DNA of 48,145 nucleotides from Candidatus Gottesmanbacteria bacterium RIFCSPLOWO2_01_FULL_43_11b (GCA_001780985.1 MFJV01000001.1:581321-629465); one strand, 5' to 3'; positions 36,215-46,038 are shown, numbered from the stretch's first letter. A program made the numbers and translations. The notes: a model not told the origin generated them from the letters alone.

Positions 36215-36392
36215 TGGAGCAAAGATGTGCTCCATTTTTACTAGCCTCTATGCCAGGTAGTGAATTCGCGCAAGATGCGAACCTACATGGGTATACGTAA
36301 AGCTAATATTTTGGAAAAGGAAAAGTTTTTTAAATAGTAATGTCCGTTTTCGCATCTTTGAAAAAGATGCAAACGCGAATCTACTACCTGGT
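36215..36392 (+). ncRNA. Structured 5' leader of rpsO, candidate S15-type cis-regulatory RNA
   Basis: 5' hairpin TGGAGCA/TGCTCCA; long-range helix 36253-36270 with 36374-36391; internal hairpin GCATCTTT-GAA-AAAGATGC 36352-36370. Confidence 0.65.
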
Positions 36393-36773
36393 ATGGCCAC
36401 GAAGAAAAAAACCGCGAAGGGTAAAGTCGAAAAAAAGGCAAAACCCAAAGCAACAAAGGTAATAAAAAAAACCACCGGGAAGAAAAAAGTCTTGGTTTCA
36501 ACAGTGACGGTTCCCAGTGAGGAAAAATTAGATATAATTAAACAGTTTCAGGTAAAAGAAGGAGATACGGGAAGTCCTGAAGTTCAGGTTGCACTCCTTA
36601 CCAAACGCATTGAAAAGCTTGTCGGACATCTAAAAATAAATCCGTCCGATAATCATTCACGAAGAGGGCTTTTGGGACTCGTCAGTAAGAGGAGACGCCT
36701 CCTTCACTATTTAGAAGAAAAAAATCAAAAAAGATACAAAGAAATTAGTCAGAAATTAGGACTAGGAAAGTAA
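36393..36773 (+). CDS. rpsO: 30S ribosomal protein S15 with Lys-rich N-terminal extension
   Basis: [25 protein letters not shown]...[22 protein letters not shown]. Confidence 0.96.
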   Translation: MATKKKTAKGKVEKKAKPKATKVIKKTTGKKKVLVSTVTVPSEEKLDIIKQFQVKEGDTGSPEVQVALLTKRIEKLVGHLKINPSDNHSRRGLLGLVSKRRRLLHYLEEKNQKRYKEISQKLGLGK

Positions 36774-38941
36774 TGGTTTCCACGATGAAGTTAATTAAAA
36801 AATCCGTTGAGATAGGCGGAAGAACCCTCTCACTTGAAGCCGGCCGATTCGCAGAGCAAGCAACTGCGTCAATCGTCGCTCAATACGGCGACACAATGGT
36901 GTTGGCTGCAGTCACCGCGTCAGGTCACGAAACCACACTTGATTATTTCCCTCTTTCGGTTGAATACGTCGAAAGGCTCTACGCAGGGGGAAGGATTAAA
37001 GGATCACGGTGGGTGAAACGTGAAGGAAGACCGTCAGATGATGCAATTTTATCCGGTCGGCTTGTCGATCGATCTATTCGACCGCTTTTCCCTAAATCAT
37101 ACAAACACGATGTCCAGGTTGTTATAACAACACTCTCCATTGACGGTGAAAATGATCCCGACGTATTAGGTCTCGTTGCAGCCTCGGCTGCACTTGCAAT
37201 TTCTCCTATTCCCTGGGAAGGGCCGGTTGCGGCAGTCCGCATGGGATACATTAAAGAACAAGATAATGGGAAAGGCCAGCTCATTATTAATCCTACAGTA
37301 ACAGAGCAGGCTTTGTCGGAATTTGACGTTGTTGTTTCTTCAACTCTCGATCGGGTGATGATGCTTGAGGGAGGATTTTGTGAGACGGGTGAAGATCTCG
37401 TTTTAGAATCTATTAAATCTGCAAAAAATGAGAATAAGAAAATTATTTCTGTAATTGCCCAACTCGTTAAAGAAGTCGGAAAACCAAAAATTAAAGCACC
37501 TGAACCAGAAGAAAAAACAACACTCAAAGATTTTATCCTCAAAAACTATAAGAAACAAATGGAAGATGTTTTCACAAAACATGCAGCAAAGGAATCCGGA
37601 AGTGAAGACGTGCAAGCGCTTGCAGTAGAGATAGCCGGGGATGAAGCTCAATGGAATGTTAAAGATGTGCTTAACGAACTTGATAAACTATTTAAGAAAA
37701 AACTCCGGGAAGATATCATGAAAAGCGGAAAACGTATTGATGGCAGAAAAATCGATGAAATTCGTCCTATTGGCATTGATGTGGGTATATTAACCCGTAC
37801 ACACGGAAGTGCGGTGTTTGCCCGTGGGCAAACGCAGGTTCTTACTGTTGCAACTCTTGGGACCCCCTCCCTTGAACAGCTTATTGAAAGCCCTATGGGA
37901 GAAGAATCCAAGCGATACATCCACCACTACAGCATGCCTCCGTATTCGGTTGGAGAAACAGGGAGAATGGGAACGCCCAGTCGGCGGGAAATCGGACATG
38001 GAGCACTCGCTGAACGGGCACTCCTTTCTGTCATTCCGAGCGAAGATGAATTTCCATATACTATTCGTCTTGTTTCAGAAGTATTTTCAAGTAACGGCAG
38101 CACGTCAATGGCATCAACATGTGGATCAACCCTTGCACTGATGGATGCAGGCGTTCCCATTAAAGAACCGGTTGCCGGAATATCGATTGGCTTAGTTACT
38201 GAAAAAGAAAAATACGTTCTGTTGACAGACATCATGGGCGTTGAAGATTTTGGCGGTGATATGGACTTTAAGGTTGCCGGTACTAAAAACGGGATTACCG
38301 CAATTCAACTTGACATGAAAGTTCATGGAATTACCGATGAAATAATTAAAGGAACTCTTGAATCTGCAAAGAAAGCCCGCATGACAATTCTCGCGAGCAT
38401 GCTTAAAGTCATCGGATCGCCTCGGGCAAAACTTTCCCAATATGCTCCCAAGGTGCAGGTTGTTAAAATTCCTGTTGATAGAATTGGTGAAGTTATCGGT
38501 CCCGGAGGCAAAACCATCCGGCAGATTATTGCCGTAACAGGAGCTGTTGTTGACGTGAAAGATGACGGCAGCGTGTTTATTTCAGGGACGAAAGAGGACG
38601 GAGTCGAGCGGGCAGTGACATGGATTAAAGGAATTACTCATGAAGTAAAATCAGGTGAAGAGTTTGAGGGGGAAGTCAAACGTATTTTGCCGTTTGGTGC
38701 ATTCGTCGAAATTTTACCCGGCAAAGAAGGCATGGTACATGTTTCTCAAATGGCATCGGGCTTTGTCAACGACCCAAATGACGTTGTGAGTCTCGGTCAA
38801 AAAGTGAAGGTGCGGGTTATTGAAATCGATGACCAGCGCCGTATAAACCTTTCTATGCTTTTTGGGCAAGACGCAAGCAAACCTGTTGAACGGAGACCCC
38901 AACCTCAAAAACCATTTGATAGAAGGCGGAGAAGGTTTTAA
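36773..38941 (+). CDS. pnp: Polyribonucleotide nucleotidyltransferase
   Basis: RNase PH domains, KH domain IGPGGKTIRQIIAVTGA, C-terminal S1 domain; start may be 36785. Confidence 0.97.
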   Translation: MVSTMKLIKKSVEIGGRTLSLEAGRFAEQATASIVAQYGDTMVLAAVTASGHETTLDYFPLSVEYVERLYAGGRIKGSRWVKREGRPSDDAILSGRLVDRSIRPLFPKSYKHDVQVVITTLSIDGENDPDVLGLVAASAALAISPIPWEGPVAAVRMGYIKEQDNGKGQLIINPTVTEQALSEFDVVVSSTLDRVMMLEGGFCETGEDLVLESIKSAKNENKKIISVIAQLVKEVGKPKIKAPEPEEKTTLKDFILKNYKKQMEDVFTKHAAKESGSEDVQALAVEIAGDEAQWNVKDVLNELDKLFKKKLREDIMKSGKRIDGRKIDEIRPIGIDVGILTRTHGSAVFARGQTQVLTVATLGTPSLEQLIESPMGEESKRYIHHYSMPPYSVGETGRMGTPSRREIGHGALAERALLSVIPSEDEFPYTIRLVSEVFSSNGSTSMASTCGSTLALMDAGVPIKEPVAGISIGLVTEKEKYVLLTDIMGVEDFGGDMDFKVAGTKNGITAIQLDMKVHGITDEIIKGTLESAKKARMTILASMLKVIGSPRAKLSQYAPKVQVVKIPVDRIGEVIGPGGKTIRQIIAVTGAVVDVKDDGSVFISGTKEDGVERAVTWIKGITHEVKSGEEFEGEVKRILPFGAFVEILPGKEGMVHVSQMASGFVNDPNDVVSLGQKVKVRVIEIDDQRRINLSMLFGQDASKPVERRPQPQKPFDRRRRRF

Positions 38942-40368
38942 CGGTGCATGGCGATAAATGCCGCCTGTTCAATTTTCGAAACTGGCCTGTCATCCCACCA
39001 ATTTGCCATAAAGATTCCATTATTTAAAACATGCTCGTTCCAGAACTCTTTTCCTCTTTGAAGTCGTTCCGCAGATTCATTTGGATCCATTGGAGAAAAA
39101 TATTCAAAATCCATACCAACTATTTCTAAAGTAAGTTGTGGATCCTCATGGATTCTGTACGCATAGCCGTCAAAATCAGAATTGTCATAATTATTGCTTG
39201 TAATTATATCGCTTAAAACTCGCTTGGCCTTGTCTTTCCAGTACATGGCTTTAACTCTCGCAAAGGATTCGAAAGACAGACTGGGATCTCCCTCTGCATA
39301 CCCTATTGTCGTTTTATGTTTTTGAAGTTTTTTGGCTTCTTTAGCGATATTTTGAAATTCCATCTCAAACTGATCTTTGTGCCGGATAATTGCAGCAGTT
39401 AAGATCTCCGCCATTTTAAGAGAAGGAATGAAATTTTTTTCAAATTCAAAAACCGTAAATTGAAAACCATCCAGAAAGACGACATATCCGATCGGATCCT
39501 CCCAGCTTACTTTGATTTCATCTTGATTTACCATTGCGTGCTCACGAAAGAAAGCAGCAGTTTTAAATTCATCGGTTGAAGAGAGTCCTTCAATGTGACC
39601 ATGTCTCTTCGTATCAGTATGCCGAGCAGTCTTTTTTTCTTTGAGAATATATTTTTTTCCAGCAACCTCGATTTCATACACGCGATCTTTAATAGTTCTT
39701 CTTTTTATCCAATTGACAGGATTGAGAAGTTCATTGTGGTCAGCAACTTTACGAGGATTCATGAAAATTTGTGTTCCACTTGGGAGCTTTGCTTCATTGT
39801 TTTGATCGAGTGAAATTGGTCCGGACTCTCTCATTTCTCCGGCTAGAGCTAACAATTTTATATCTCTTGCTAGGCGATATCGCTTAATAACCATAGCTCG
39901 TTCTTCTGTGGTAATTCCTTTCTGAAAATATCCATGGTCAATTGCTTCATCTAACCATTGTTTTCCGTAGGGAGTGGTAGCATATTGTTCGAGTGCGGTT
40001 TGTGGATCGAGATGGAAAGGAGCATTGGTAATATCGGGATGTATTAATTCGTCGGGAACAGCAGGTAATTCCAAATATTCTCCCAATTGTTTATGGAATC
40101 GTTTCTCAATTCGACCAATGTTGTCATTAATAACGGCAGTTGTTTTTATTACTTTATCTGGAAGATCTTCAGAGACTGGTGATGATACAAAAGGCAAAAT
40201 AGCCTCTCGGGTTCCATGATCGTTTTGAATTTCTCTTTTTAATACTTCAGTTGTCAGATTCCATTGCTGATCAATTGTTTCACTAGGAAACTTTTTTGCG
40301 GACTGAGCATCTAAAATTGGAATTCTTTTAGGAATATTTTCTAGACTGATAGCTCCAGGCTCACCCAT
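38938..40368 (-). CDS. Hypothetical protein, 476 aa, with kinase N-lobe-like segment
   Basis: VYEIEVAGKKYILKEKK resembles a kinase beta-sheet with beta3 Lys; no clear HRD/DFG seen. Confidence 0.7.
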   Translation of the reverse strand: MGEPGAISLENIPKRIPILDAQSAKKFPSETIDQQWNLTTEVLKREIQNDHGTREAILPFVSSPVSEDLPDKVIKTTAVINDNIGRIEKRFHKQLGEYLELPAVPDELIHPDITNAPFHLDPQTALEQYATTPYGKQWLDEAIDHGYFQKGITTEERAMVIKRYRLARDIKLLALAGEMRESGPISLDQNNEAKLPSGTQIFMNPRKVADHNELLNPVNWIKRRTIKDRVYEIEVAGKKYILKEKKTARHTDTKRHGHIEGLSSTDEFKTAAFFREHAMVNQDEIKVSWEDPIGYVVFLDGFQFTVFEFEKNFIPSLKMAEILTAAIIRHKDQFEMEFQNIAKEAKKLQKHKTTIGYAEGDPSLSFESFARVKAMYWKDKAKRVLSDIITSNNYDNSDFDGYAYRIHEDPQLTLEIVGMDFEYFSPMDPNESAERLQRGKEFWNEHVLNNGIFMANWWDDRPVSKIEQAAFIAMHR

Positions 40369-40434
40369 AGTCTTATTCTATCAAAAAGGGCTCGAAATTG
40401 AGATTTGTAGTACGAGATTTGATATTATGAAAAC

Positions 40435-41514
40435 ATGTCCAAGTTGATTGACGAAGTTGCCTCTCTCAAACAAAAAATAACTGAAGCTCATATTTCTAAA
40501 GATTTAGAAATCAGGGTTATGGGAAATTTGGAGGAAATTGAAAGGTTGGAAAACGACATCACCGCACGCGTCCATGTGGAACAAATGCTCAATTACATTG
40601 AGTGGGTTGTGAATTTGCCGTGGAACCAGAGGACGACGGATATCCTTGATTTATCGAAAGCGAAAGAAATTTTGGAAAAAAATCACTACGGCCTTAAGCC
40701 TGTTAAAGAACGGATTTTGGAATATTTAGCTGTCCTTAAACTCAATCTCGGAAGAGCTAAGGAAAAAGAGGACGAAACCAAACTTTCTCACGCAATTTTA
40801 GCTCGCAGGGCTCCGATTTTATGTCTCGTCGGACTTGTCGGAACCGGAAAAACCACACTTGCCAAATCCATTGCGCAAGCAATGAACCGTCGATTTGTCC
40901 GGATCCCGTTTGGTGGCATGAGCGATGCACTTGATTTACGCGGACAATCCCGCGTTCGACCAGATGCAGAGATAGGATTGGTTCTTAAGGCGCTTCGGTT
41001 CGCCGGTAGCAAAAATCCGGTCATGTTACTTGATGAAATTGACCGTGTTGCAGAGGCTTCACGGGGAGATATTATGGGAGTCTTAGTTGAGCTCCTTGAT
41101 CCGGAGCAGAATCAGGCATTCACCGACCACTATCTTGATTTCCCGTTTGATTTATCCGAAGTTCTTTTTATCGCGACAGCAAATAATACGACCAATATTG
41201 CCACAGCAGTTTTGGACAGACTTGAACCGATTCAGATGCCCTCCTATACCGACGAGGAAAAAATAAAGATTGCACGTGACTATGTTTTACCTACACTTCT
41301 TCATGAATCGGGATTAACGCCCCAAAATTTGCAAATTGATGAAACTATCTGGCCAAAGCTCGTTCGCCCACTGGGATTTGATGCAGGTATTCGAAGTCTT
41401 GAGCGAACACTCAATAGTCTCACAAGAAAAGTAGCAAGAATGATTGTTGAAGGAAAAGGAAAGAGTTTCCGCGTGAGTGAGAATAATATTAAAGAATTTA
41501 TAGAAAGCTATTAA
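40435..41514 (+). CDS. Lon-like AAA+ ATPase module lacking LAN and protease domains
   Basis: LPWNQRTTDILDLSKAKEILEKNHYGLKPVKERILEYLAV, GLVGTGKTTLAKSIA, MLLDEIDR, VLDRLEPIQMPSYTDEEK; stops after the AAA lid. Confidence 0.87.
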   Translation: MSKLIDEVASLKQKITEAHISKDLEIRVMGNLEEIERLENDITARVHVEQMLNYIEWVVNLPWNQRTTDILDLSKAKEILEKNHYGLKPVKERILEYLAVLKLNLGRAKEKEDETKLSHAILARRAPILCLVGLVGTGKTTLAKSIAQAMNRRFVRIPFGGMSDALDLRGQSRVRPDAEIGLVLKALRFAGSKNPVMLLDEIDRVAEASRGDIMGVLVELLDPEQNQAFTDHYLDFPFDLSEVLFIATANNTTNIATAVLDRLEPIQMPSYTDEEKIKIARDYVLPTLLHESGLTPQNLQIDETIWPKLVRPLGFDAGIRSLERTLNSLTRKVARMIVEGKGKSFRVSENNIKEFIESY

Positions 41515-41517
41515 CGA

Positions 41518-43191
41518 ATGAAAGACTCCATAAGACTCGTCCCTCTGGGTGGTATAGGAAGTGTTACCAAAAACATGTACGTTTATGAGTATCGCTATGA
41601 CGGGAAATTACGCGATATTCTCATTGTTGACTGCGGTATTGGATTTCCTGACCCGGAAATGTACGGCGTTGACTTAGTGATTCCGGATATCCAGTATCTT
41701 TCGAACAAAAAACAATTCATACGGGGACTCGTTTTTACGCATGGTCATGACGATCACATTGGTGCAATCCCATATTTATATCCGGACCTCAACAAAATCC
41801 CGATGTGGGCAACCAAACTCACAGCCGCGTTTGCTAATTTAAAACTCAAAGACGCACAAATTCGTGATCGTGTGACCCCGGTTCCGTTTGAAAAAACGCT
41901 TTCAATAGGCCCGTTTCGTGTGCATTTCGTCCGGGTGACGCACTCAGTTCCCGATACGTCAAACCTTATTATCGAAACTCCGATAGGTGTTTTATACCAC
42001 GGCAGCGATTTTAAATTTGATGCAACACCTCTCGACGGGAAAGTATCGGAGATATATAAAATTAACGAGGCAGGGAAACGGGGAGTTTTGTGTTTGCTTA
42101 CCGATAGTTTAGGGAGTGAACGGGCAGGCCAGACTCCTTCGGAACAATCTATCGGTCTTACCATAGAGCGGGAGCTTAAACGCGCATCCGGAAGAGTGCT
42201 CTTTACCACTCAGTCAAGCAATATTTCTCGCATTCAACTCGCCATTGAAAAAGCCATTTTTTATAAACGCTCAATTGCGTTTTTAGGAAGAAGCATTGAT
42301 CAAAACGTGGAGGAGGCGATAAAAATTGGTTATATGCGCTTCCCAAAAGAATCACTCATTCGTGATCGTGACCTCAAAAGACTTCCCGCAAATAAGCAGT
42401 TCCTCGTTGTTGCGGGCAGTCAAGGGCAGGTCGACTCGGCTCTTGCTCGAATTGCCCATGACGAGCATAGATTTGTTCATTTAGAAGAAGGGGATACGGT
42501 TATTTTTTCTGCAGACCCTATTCCTGGTCATGAAAATGATGTCAATACGCTCATAGATCAAATTTATAGGAAAGGAGCCAGAGTTTCATATTCGGACATT
42601 ATGGAAGATCTCCATGTGTCAGGGCACGGTAGTCAAGTTGACCTCATGCTGTTACTTTCTGCACTTGGTCCTCGATACGTCATGCCAATGGGGGGAACAT
42701 ATAAACACCTCATGCAGTATAGACGCCTTGCTCAAGATCTAGGGTACGACAAGCGCGACGTAATAATCCCGGAGGAAGGAGAAATACTGGAGTTTCAAGA
42801 GGGAAGTCCTCCCCGCGTTGTCGATCATATCACTCTAGAAAACATCATGATTGATGGGTTGGGGATTGGGGACGTTGGCAACGTTGTGCTTCGCGATAGG
42901 CAAACGATTGCTAAAGAAGGGATTGTTGTCGTTGTCGTTCCAATAGAAAAATCAACCGGAAGGATGACAAGTCAACCGGATATCATTTCCCGCGGATTTA
43001 TTTTTATTAAAGAGTCGGGTGCGTTAGTAAAACAGGCACGACATGTTGTAGCCCAATCTATTCGATTGAAAAAAGGACGAATGTTAGACTGGCAATTTGT
43101 GCGGAAGCAAATTGAAGAAAACTTAGGCCGCTTTCTTAAAAACGAAACCGGTCGCACTCCCCTCATCGTCCCCGTTGTCGTTGAAGTGTAG
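41518..43191 (+). CDS. Ribonuclease J-family metallo-beta-lactamase/beta-CASP RNase
   Basis: FTHGHDDHIGAIPYL, YHGSDFKFD, HVSGHGSQVDL, beta-CASP region. Confidence 0.95.
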   Translation: MKDSIRLVPLGGIGSVTKNMYVYEYRYDGKLRDILIVDCGIGFPDPEMYGVDLVIPDIQYLSNKKQFIRGLVFTHGHDDHIGAIPYLYPDLNKIPMWATKLTAAFANLKLKDAQIRDRVTPVPFEKTLSIGPFRVHFVRVTHSVPDTSNLIIETPIGVLYHGSDFKFDATPLDGKVSEIYKINEAGKRGVLCLLTDSLGSERAGQTPSEQSIGLTIERELKRASGRVLFTTQSSNISRIQLAIEKAIFYKRSIAFLGRSIDQNVEEAIKIGYMRFPKESLIRDRDLKRLPANKQFLVVAGSQGQVDSALARIAHDEHRFVHLEEGDTVIFSADPIPGHENDVNTLIDQIYRKGARVSYSDIMEDLHVSGHGSQVDLMLLLSALGPRYVMPMGGTYKHLMQYRRLAQDLGYDKRDVIIPEEGEILEFQEGSPPRVVDHITLENIMIDGLGIGDVGNVVLRDRQTIAKEGIVVVVVPIEKSTGRMTSQPDIISRGFIFIKESGALVKQARHVVAQSIRLKKGRMLDWQFVRKQIEENLGRFLKNETGRTPLIVPVVVEV

Positions 43192-43221
43192 CTATCGAGG
43201 CTCTATACTAACACTACGGTT

Positions 43222-45342
43222 ATGAAATGGAAGCGAAAGAGAAAATACCATAAACGAAGTCGATTGTTTAAATTTAAACTTAAAAAACAAACGACATACA
43301 CAGTCGGAGCTATTTGGTTGTGGATAATCGCCGGAGCCATAACACTCTCATTTTTTGGCGAAGGAGTGCTCCTCAATCGTTTACGGGATGAGTTAGTGTA
43401 TCAAGTGGGATGGACCTACTATCTTCTTCCGCCCTTTCTTGTCTCTTTAAGTTTTCTTTTTTTCAAAGTAAAGTCGGAGTTTGGTAAATCCAATGTTCCA
43501 CTCGGTTTAGGACTTGGCGTTCTTTCTCTTATAGGACTAACACAAGCGGGGACTATTGGCGAATCGCTCTGGGAGACTATTTCTAGTGCAATCGCAGGGG
43601 AAGGTGCGTTTTTGGTTTTCTTGGGACTTTTAGTTGTAGGACTCATCATTCTTTTTGATACATCTCTTGATCGATTTGTAAATTTTCTCCTTGTGGGTAT
43701 TCAGACACTTTCTGACATGATGAAAAACATGGTGAAAAAGTTTGCTGCAAGAAAAGATGCGTTTACTCCGCGCCAAATTCCGTTAACCATAAAGGGTGAA
43801 GATACACAGGGTAAGATTGCTAAAGCTCCCATGATCCCCCCGCCGATCCCTTCAACAAAAGGGGCGCTTAAAATTACCGTCCCGCAAGGATCAGCGGATT
43901 TAGGCATGTGGGAGTATCCTCCGCATTCACTTTTATCTGATGGTCCTGGAGAAAAAGCAGACAGGGGCGACATTCGAAGAAATGCAGCGATTATTGAAAA
44001 GACGCTGGATAGTTTTGGGCTTGCCGCAAAAGTCACGGAAGTAAACACAGGACCGGCGGTTACTCAATATGCGCTTGAAATTGCTCTGGGAACTAAAGTA
44101 AGCAAAATTACTTCTCTCTCGAGTGACCTCGCACTCGCCCTAGCAGCACCAACGGGCCAAGTTCGCATTGAAGCACCAATTCCGGGAAGAAACCTCGTGG
44201 GTATTGAAATTCCAAATCGAGGTTTAGAGTTTGTGACACTCAAGCACATGTTAAGTTCGGAGCTTATGAGAAAAGCCAAGAGTAAACTCGCTGTTGCATT
44301 AGGGCTTGATGTATCGGGCAATCCCATTATTACCGACATTGCGAAAATGCCTCATGTTTTGGTTGCCGGTACCACAGGAAGCGGGAAATCAGTACTCATT
44401 AACTCGTGGATTTGTTCGCTTCTTTTTCGAACAACTCCCGCAGAGGTTCGACTTATTATGGTGGACCCCAAGCGCGTGGAGCTTATTGGCTATAACGGGA
44501 ATCCCCATCTTCTGACTCCTGTAATCGTCGAACCGGACAAAATTCTTTCAGCGCTGCGGTGGGCGATGAATGAAATGGAATCTCGCTATAAGCAGTTTGC
44601 CGAAGTTGGTGTCCGTAACATTGATGGATTCAATGAACTTTCTGGTTTTCAGGCGATGCCCTATATAGTGATTTTTGTCGATGAACTTGCTGATCTCATG
44701 GCCTATGCGCCGGTTGAGGTGGAAGATGCAATAACAAGACTTGCCCAAATGGCTCGGGCTACTGGCATTCACCTGGTTGTTGCAACCCAACGACCAAGTG
44801 TTGATGTAATAACAGGACTTATTAAAGCGAATATCCCTTGCCGTATCGCGTTTAATGTATCCTCAATGGTTGATTCCCGTGTCATAATCGACATGCCTGG
44901 TGCTGAAAAACTTCTCGGGCGCGGTGACATGCTCTATATTCCTCCGGATCAAAGCAAACCGAGCCGTATCCAGGGAACATTTGTGTCGGATAACGAGGTG
45001 AAAAAGGTTGTGGACTATCTTAAAAGTAAAAATATCCCTACGCAATATACAGAGGAGGTAACAAGTACACCACTTACTGGATGGAAAAAGGGAAGTCCAT
45101 TAACAGGCGGAGTTGATGGGAGAGATCAGTTATTTGAAGATGCACTCCGATTGGTCTGTCAATTTGATAAGGCATCTGCGTCACTTCTTCAGCGAAGGCT
45201 TTCGATCGGTTACGCGAGGGCTGCGCGGATTATCGATCAACTGGAATCGAGCGGAGTCATTGGTCCGGGGGAAGGTTCTAAACCTCGAGACGTACTGGTG
45301 AAAAATCCTGATGATTTTTTAGCGCAACAGGCATCTATTTGA
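43222..45342 (+). CDS. ftsK: DNA translocase FtsK/SpoIIIE
   Basis: VLVAGTTGSGKSVLINSWI, VDELADLMAY, C-terminal gamma-like winged helix. Confidence 0.96.
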   Translation: MKWKRKRKYHKRSRLFKFKLKKQTTYTVGAIWLWIIAGAITLSFFGEGVLLNRLRDELVYQVGWTYYLLPPFLVSLSFLFFKVKSEFGKSNVPLGLGLGVLSLIGLTQAGTIGESLWETISSAIAGEGAFLVFLGLLVVGLIILFDTSLDRFVNFLLVGIQTLSDMMKNMVKKFAARKDAFTPRQIPLTIKGEDTQGKIAKAPMIPPPIPSTKGALKITVPQGSADLGMWEYPPHSLLSDGPGEKADRGDIRRNAAIIEKTLDSFGLAAKVTEVNTGPAVTQYALEIALGTKVSKITSLSSDLALALAAPTGQVRIEAPIPGRNLVGIEIPNRGLEFVTLKHMLSSELMRKAKSKLAVALGLDVSGNPIITDIAKMPHVLVAGTTGSGKSVLINSWICSLLFRTTPAEVRLIMVDPKRVELIGYNGNPHLLTPVIVEPDKILSALRWAMNEMESRYKQFAEVGVRNIDGFNELSGFQAMPYIVIFVDELADLMAYAPVEVEDAITRLAQMARATGIHLVVATQRPSVDVITGLIKANIPCRIAFNVSSMVDSRVIIDMPGAEKLLGRGDMLYIPPDQSKPSRIQGTFVSDNEVKKVVDYLKSKNIPTQYTEEVTSTPLTGWKKGSPLTGGVDGRDQLFEDALRLVCQFDKASASLLQRRLSIGYARAARIIDQLESSGVIGPGEGSKPRDVLVKNPDDFLAQQASI

Positions 45343-45343
45343 A

Positions 45344-45982
45344 ATGAAAACTGTTGGCACACTCCTCAAGGAAACACGGGTAGTTAAGGGATATACGTTG
45401 GATGACGTAGAAGCGGCGACGAAAATCCGGGCTAATTTTTTGGCCGCGATAGAAGCGGATGATTTCCGTCGTCTCCCTACACCCGCTGTTGTTCGAGGAT
45501 TTGTCAATAATTACGCGGAATTTTTAGGCCTCAATAGTCAAACAATATTGGCTTTTTTACGCCGGCAAATACGGGACGTGCCGAGAACGAGTTTACTACC
45601 GAAACAGCCTTCGATTGCTTTTACCCGGCCATTTCTCCAGTTGACACCGACAAAATTTCTTCTCCTTCTCGTCGGAGGTCTCGTGGTTATTTTTTTACTC
45701 TACCTCGGATTGCAATACCGACAATTAAAACAGCCACCCGCCCTTTCTCTTGAGCAGCCTGCTGATCAACTTGTCTCCCGAGAGAAACGAATTGAAGTTA
45801 TTGGCAGGACTGATTCCGATGCGACTGTCATGGTGAATAATGTCAGCATTTTAGTGCGAAGCGATGGACGGTTTTATGACACAGTGAATCTCGAACCGGG
45901 CGTAAATAAAATATCTGTTGTTGCAACAAGTCGATTCGGAAAAATAACAACGGAAACAAGAGAAGTAGGATATCAACCCTAA
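45344..45982 (+). CDS. RodZ-like HTH membrane protein
   Basis: GTLLKETRVVKGYTLDDVEAATKIRANFLAAIE; TM; C-terminal beta domain. Confidence 0.8.
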   Translation: MKTVGTLLKETRVVKGYTLDDVEAATKIRANFLAAIEADDFRRLPTPAVVRGFVNNYAEFLGLNSQTILAFLRRQIRDVPRTSLLPKQPSIAFTRPFLQLTPTKFLLLLVGGLVVIFLLYLGLQYRQLKQPPALSLEQPADQLVSREKRIEVIGRTDSDATVMVNNVSILVRSDGRFYDTVNLEPGVNKISVVATSRFGKITTETREVGYQP

Positions 45983-46038
45983 ATTCATATTGACAGAATT
46001 AAACTCTTGATAGATACTACGGTGTACTAACTCTGCCC

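Noticed and set aside
36248-36501. Minus-strand ORFs overlapping rpsO and its leader
   Set aside because: Antisense to a conserved ribosomal protein; Phe/Leu-rich composition comes from Lys-rich coding on the other strand.
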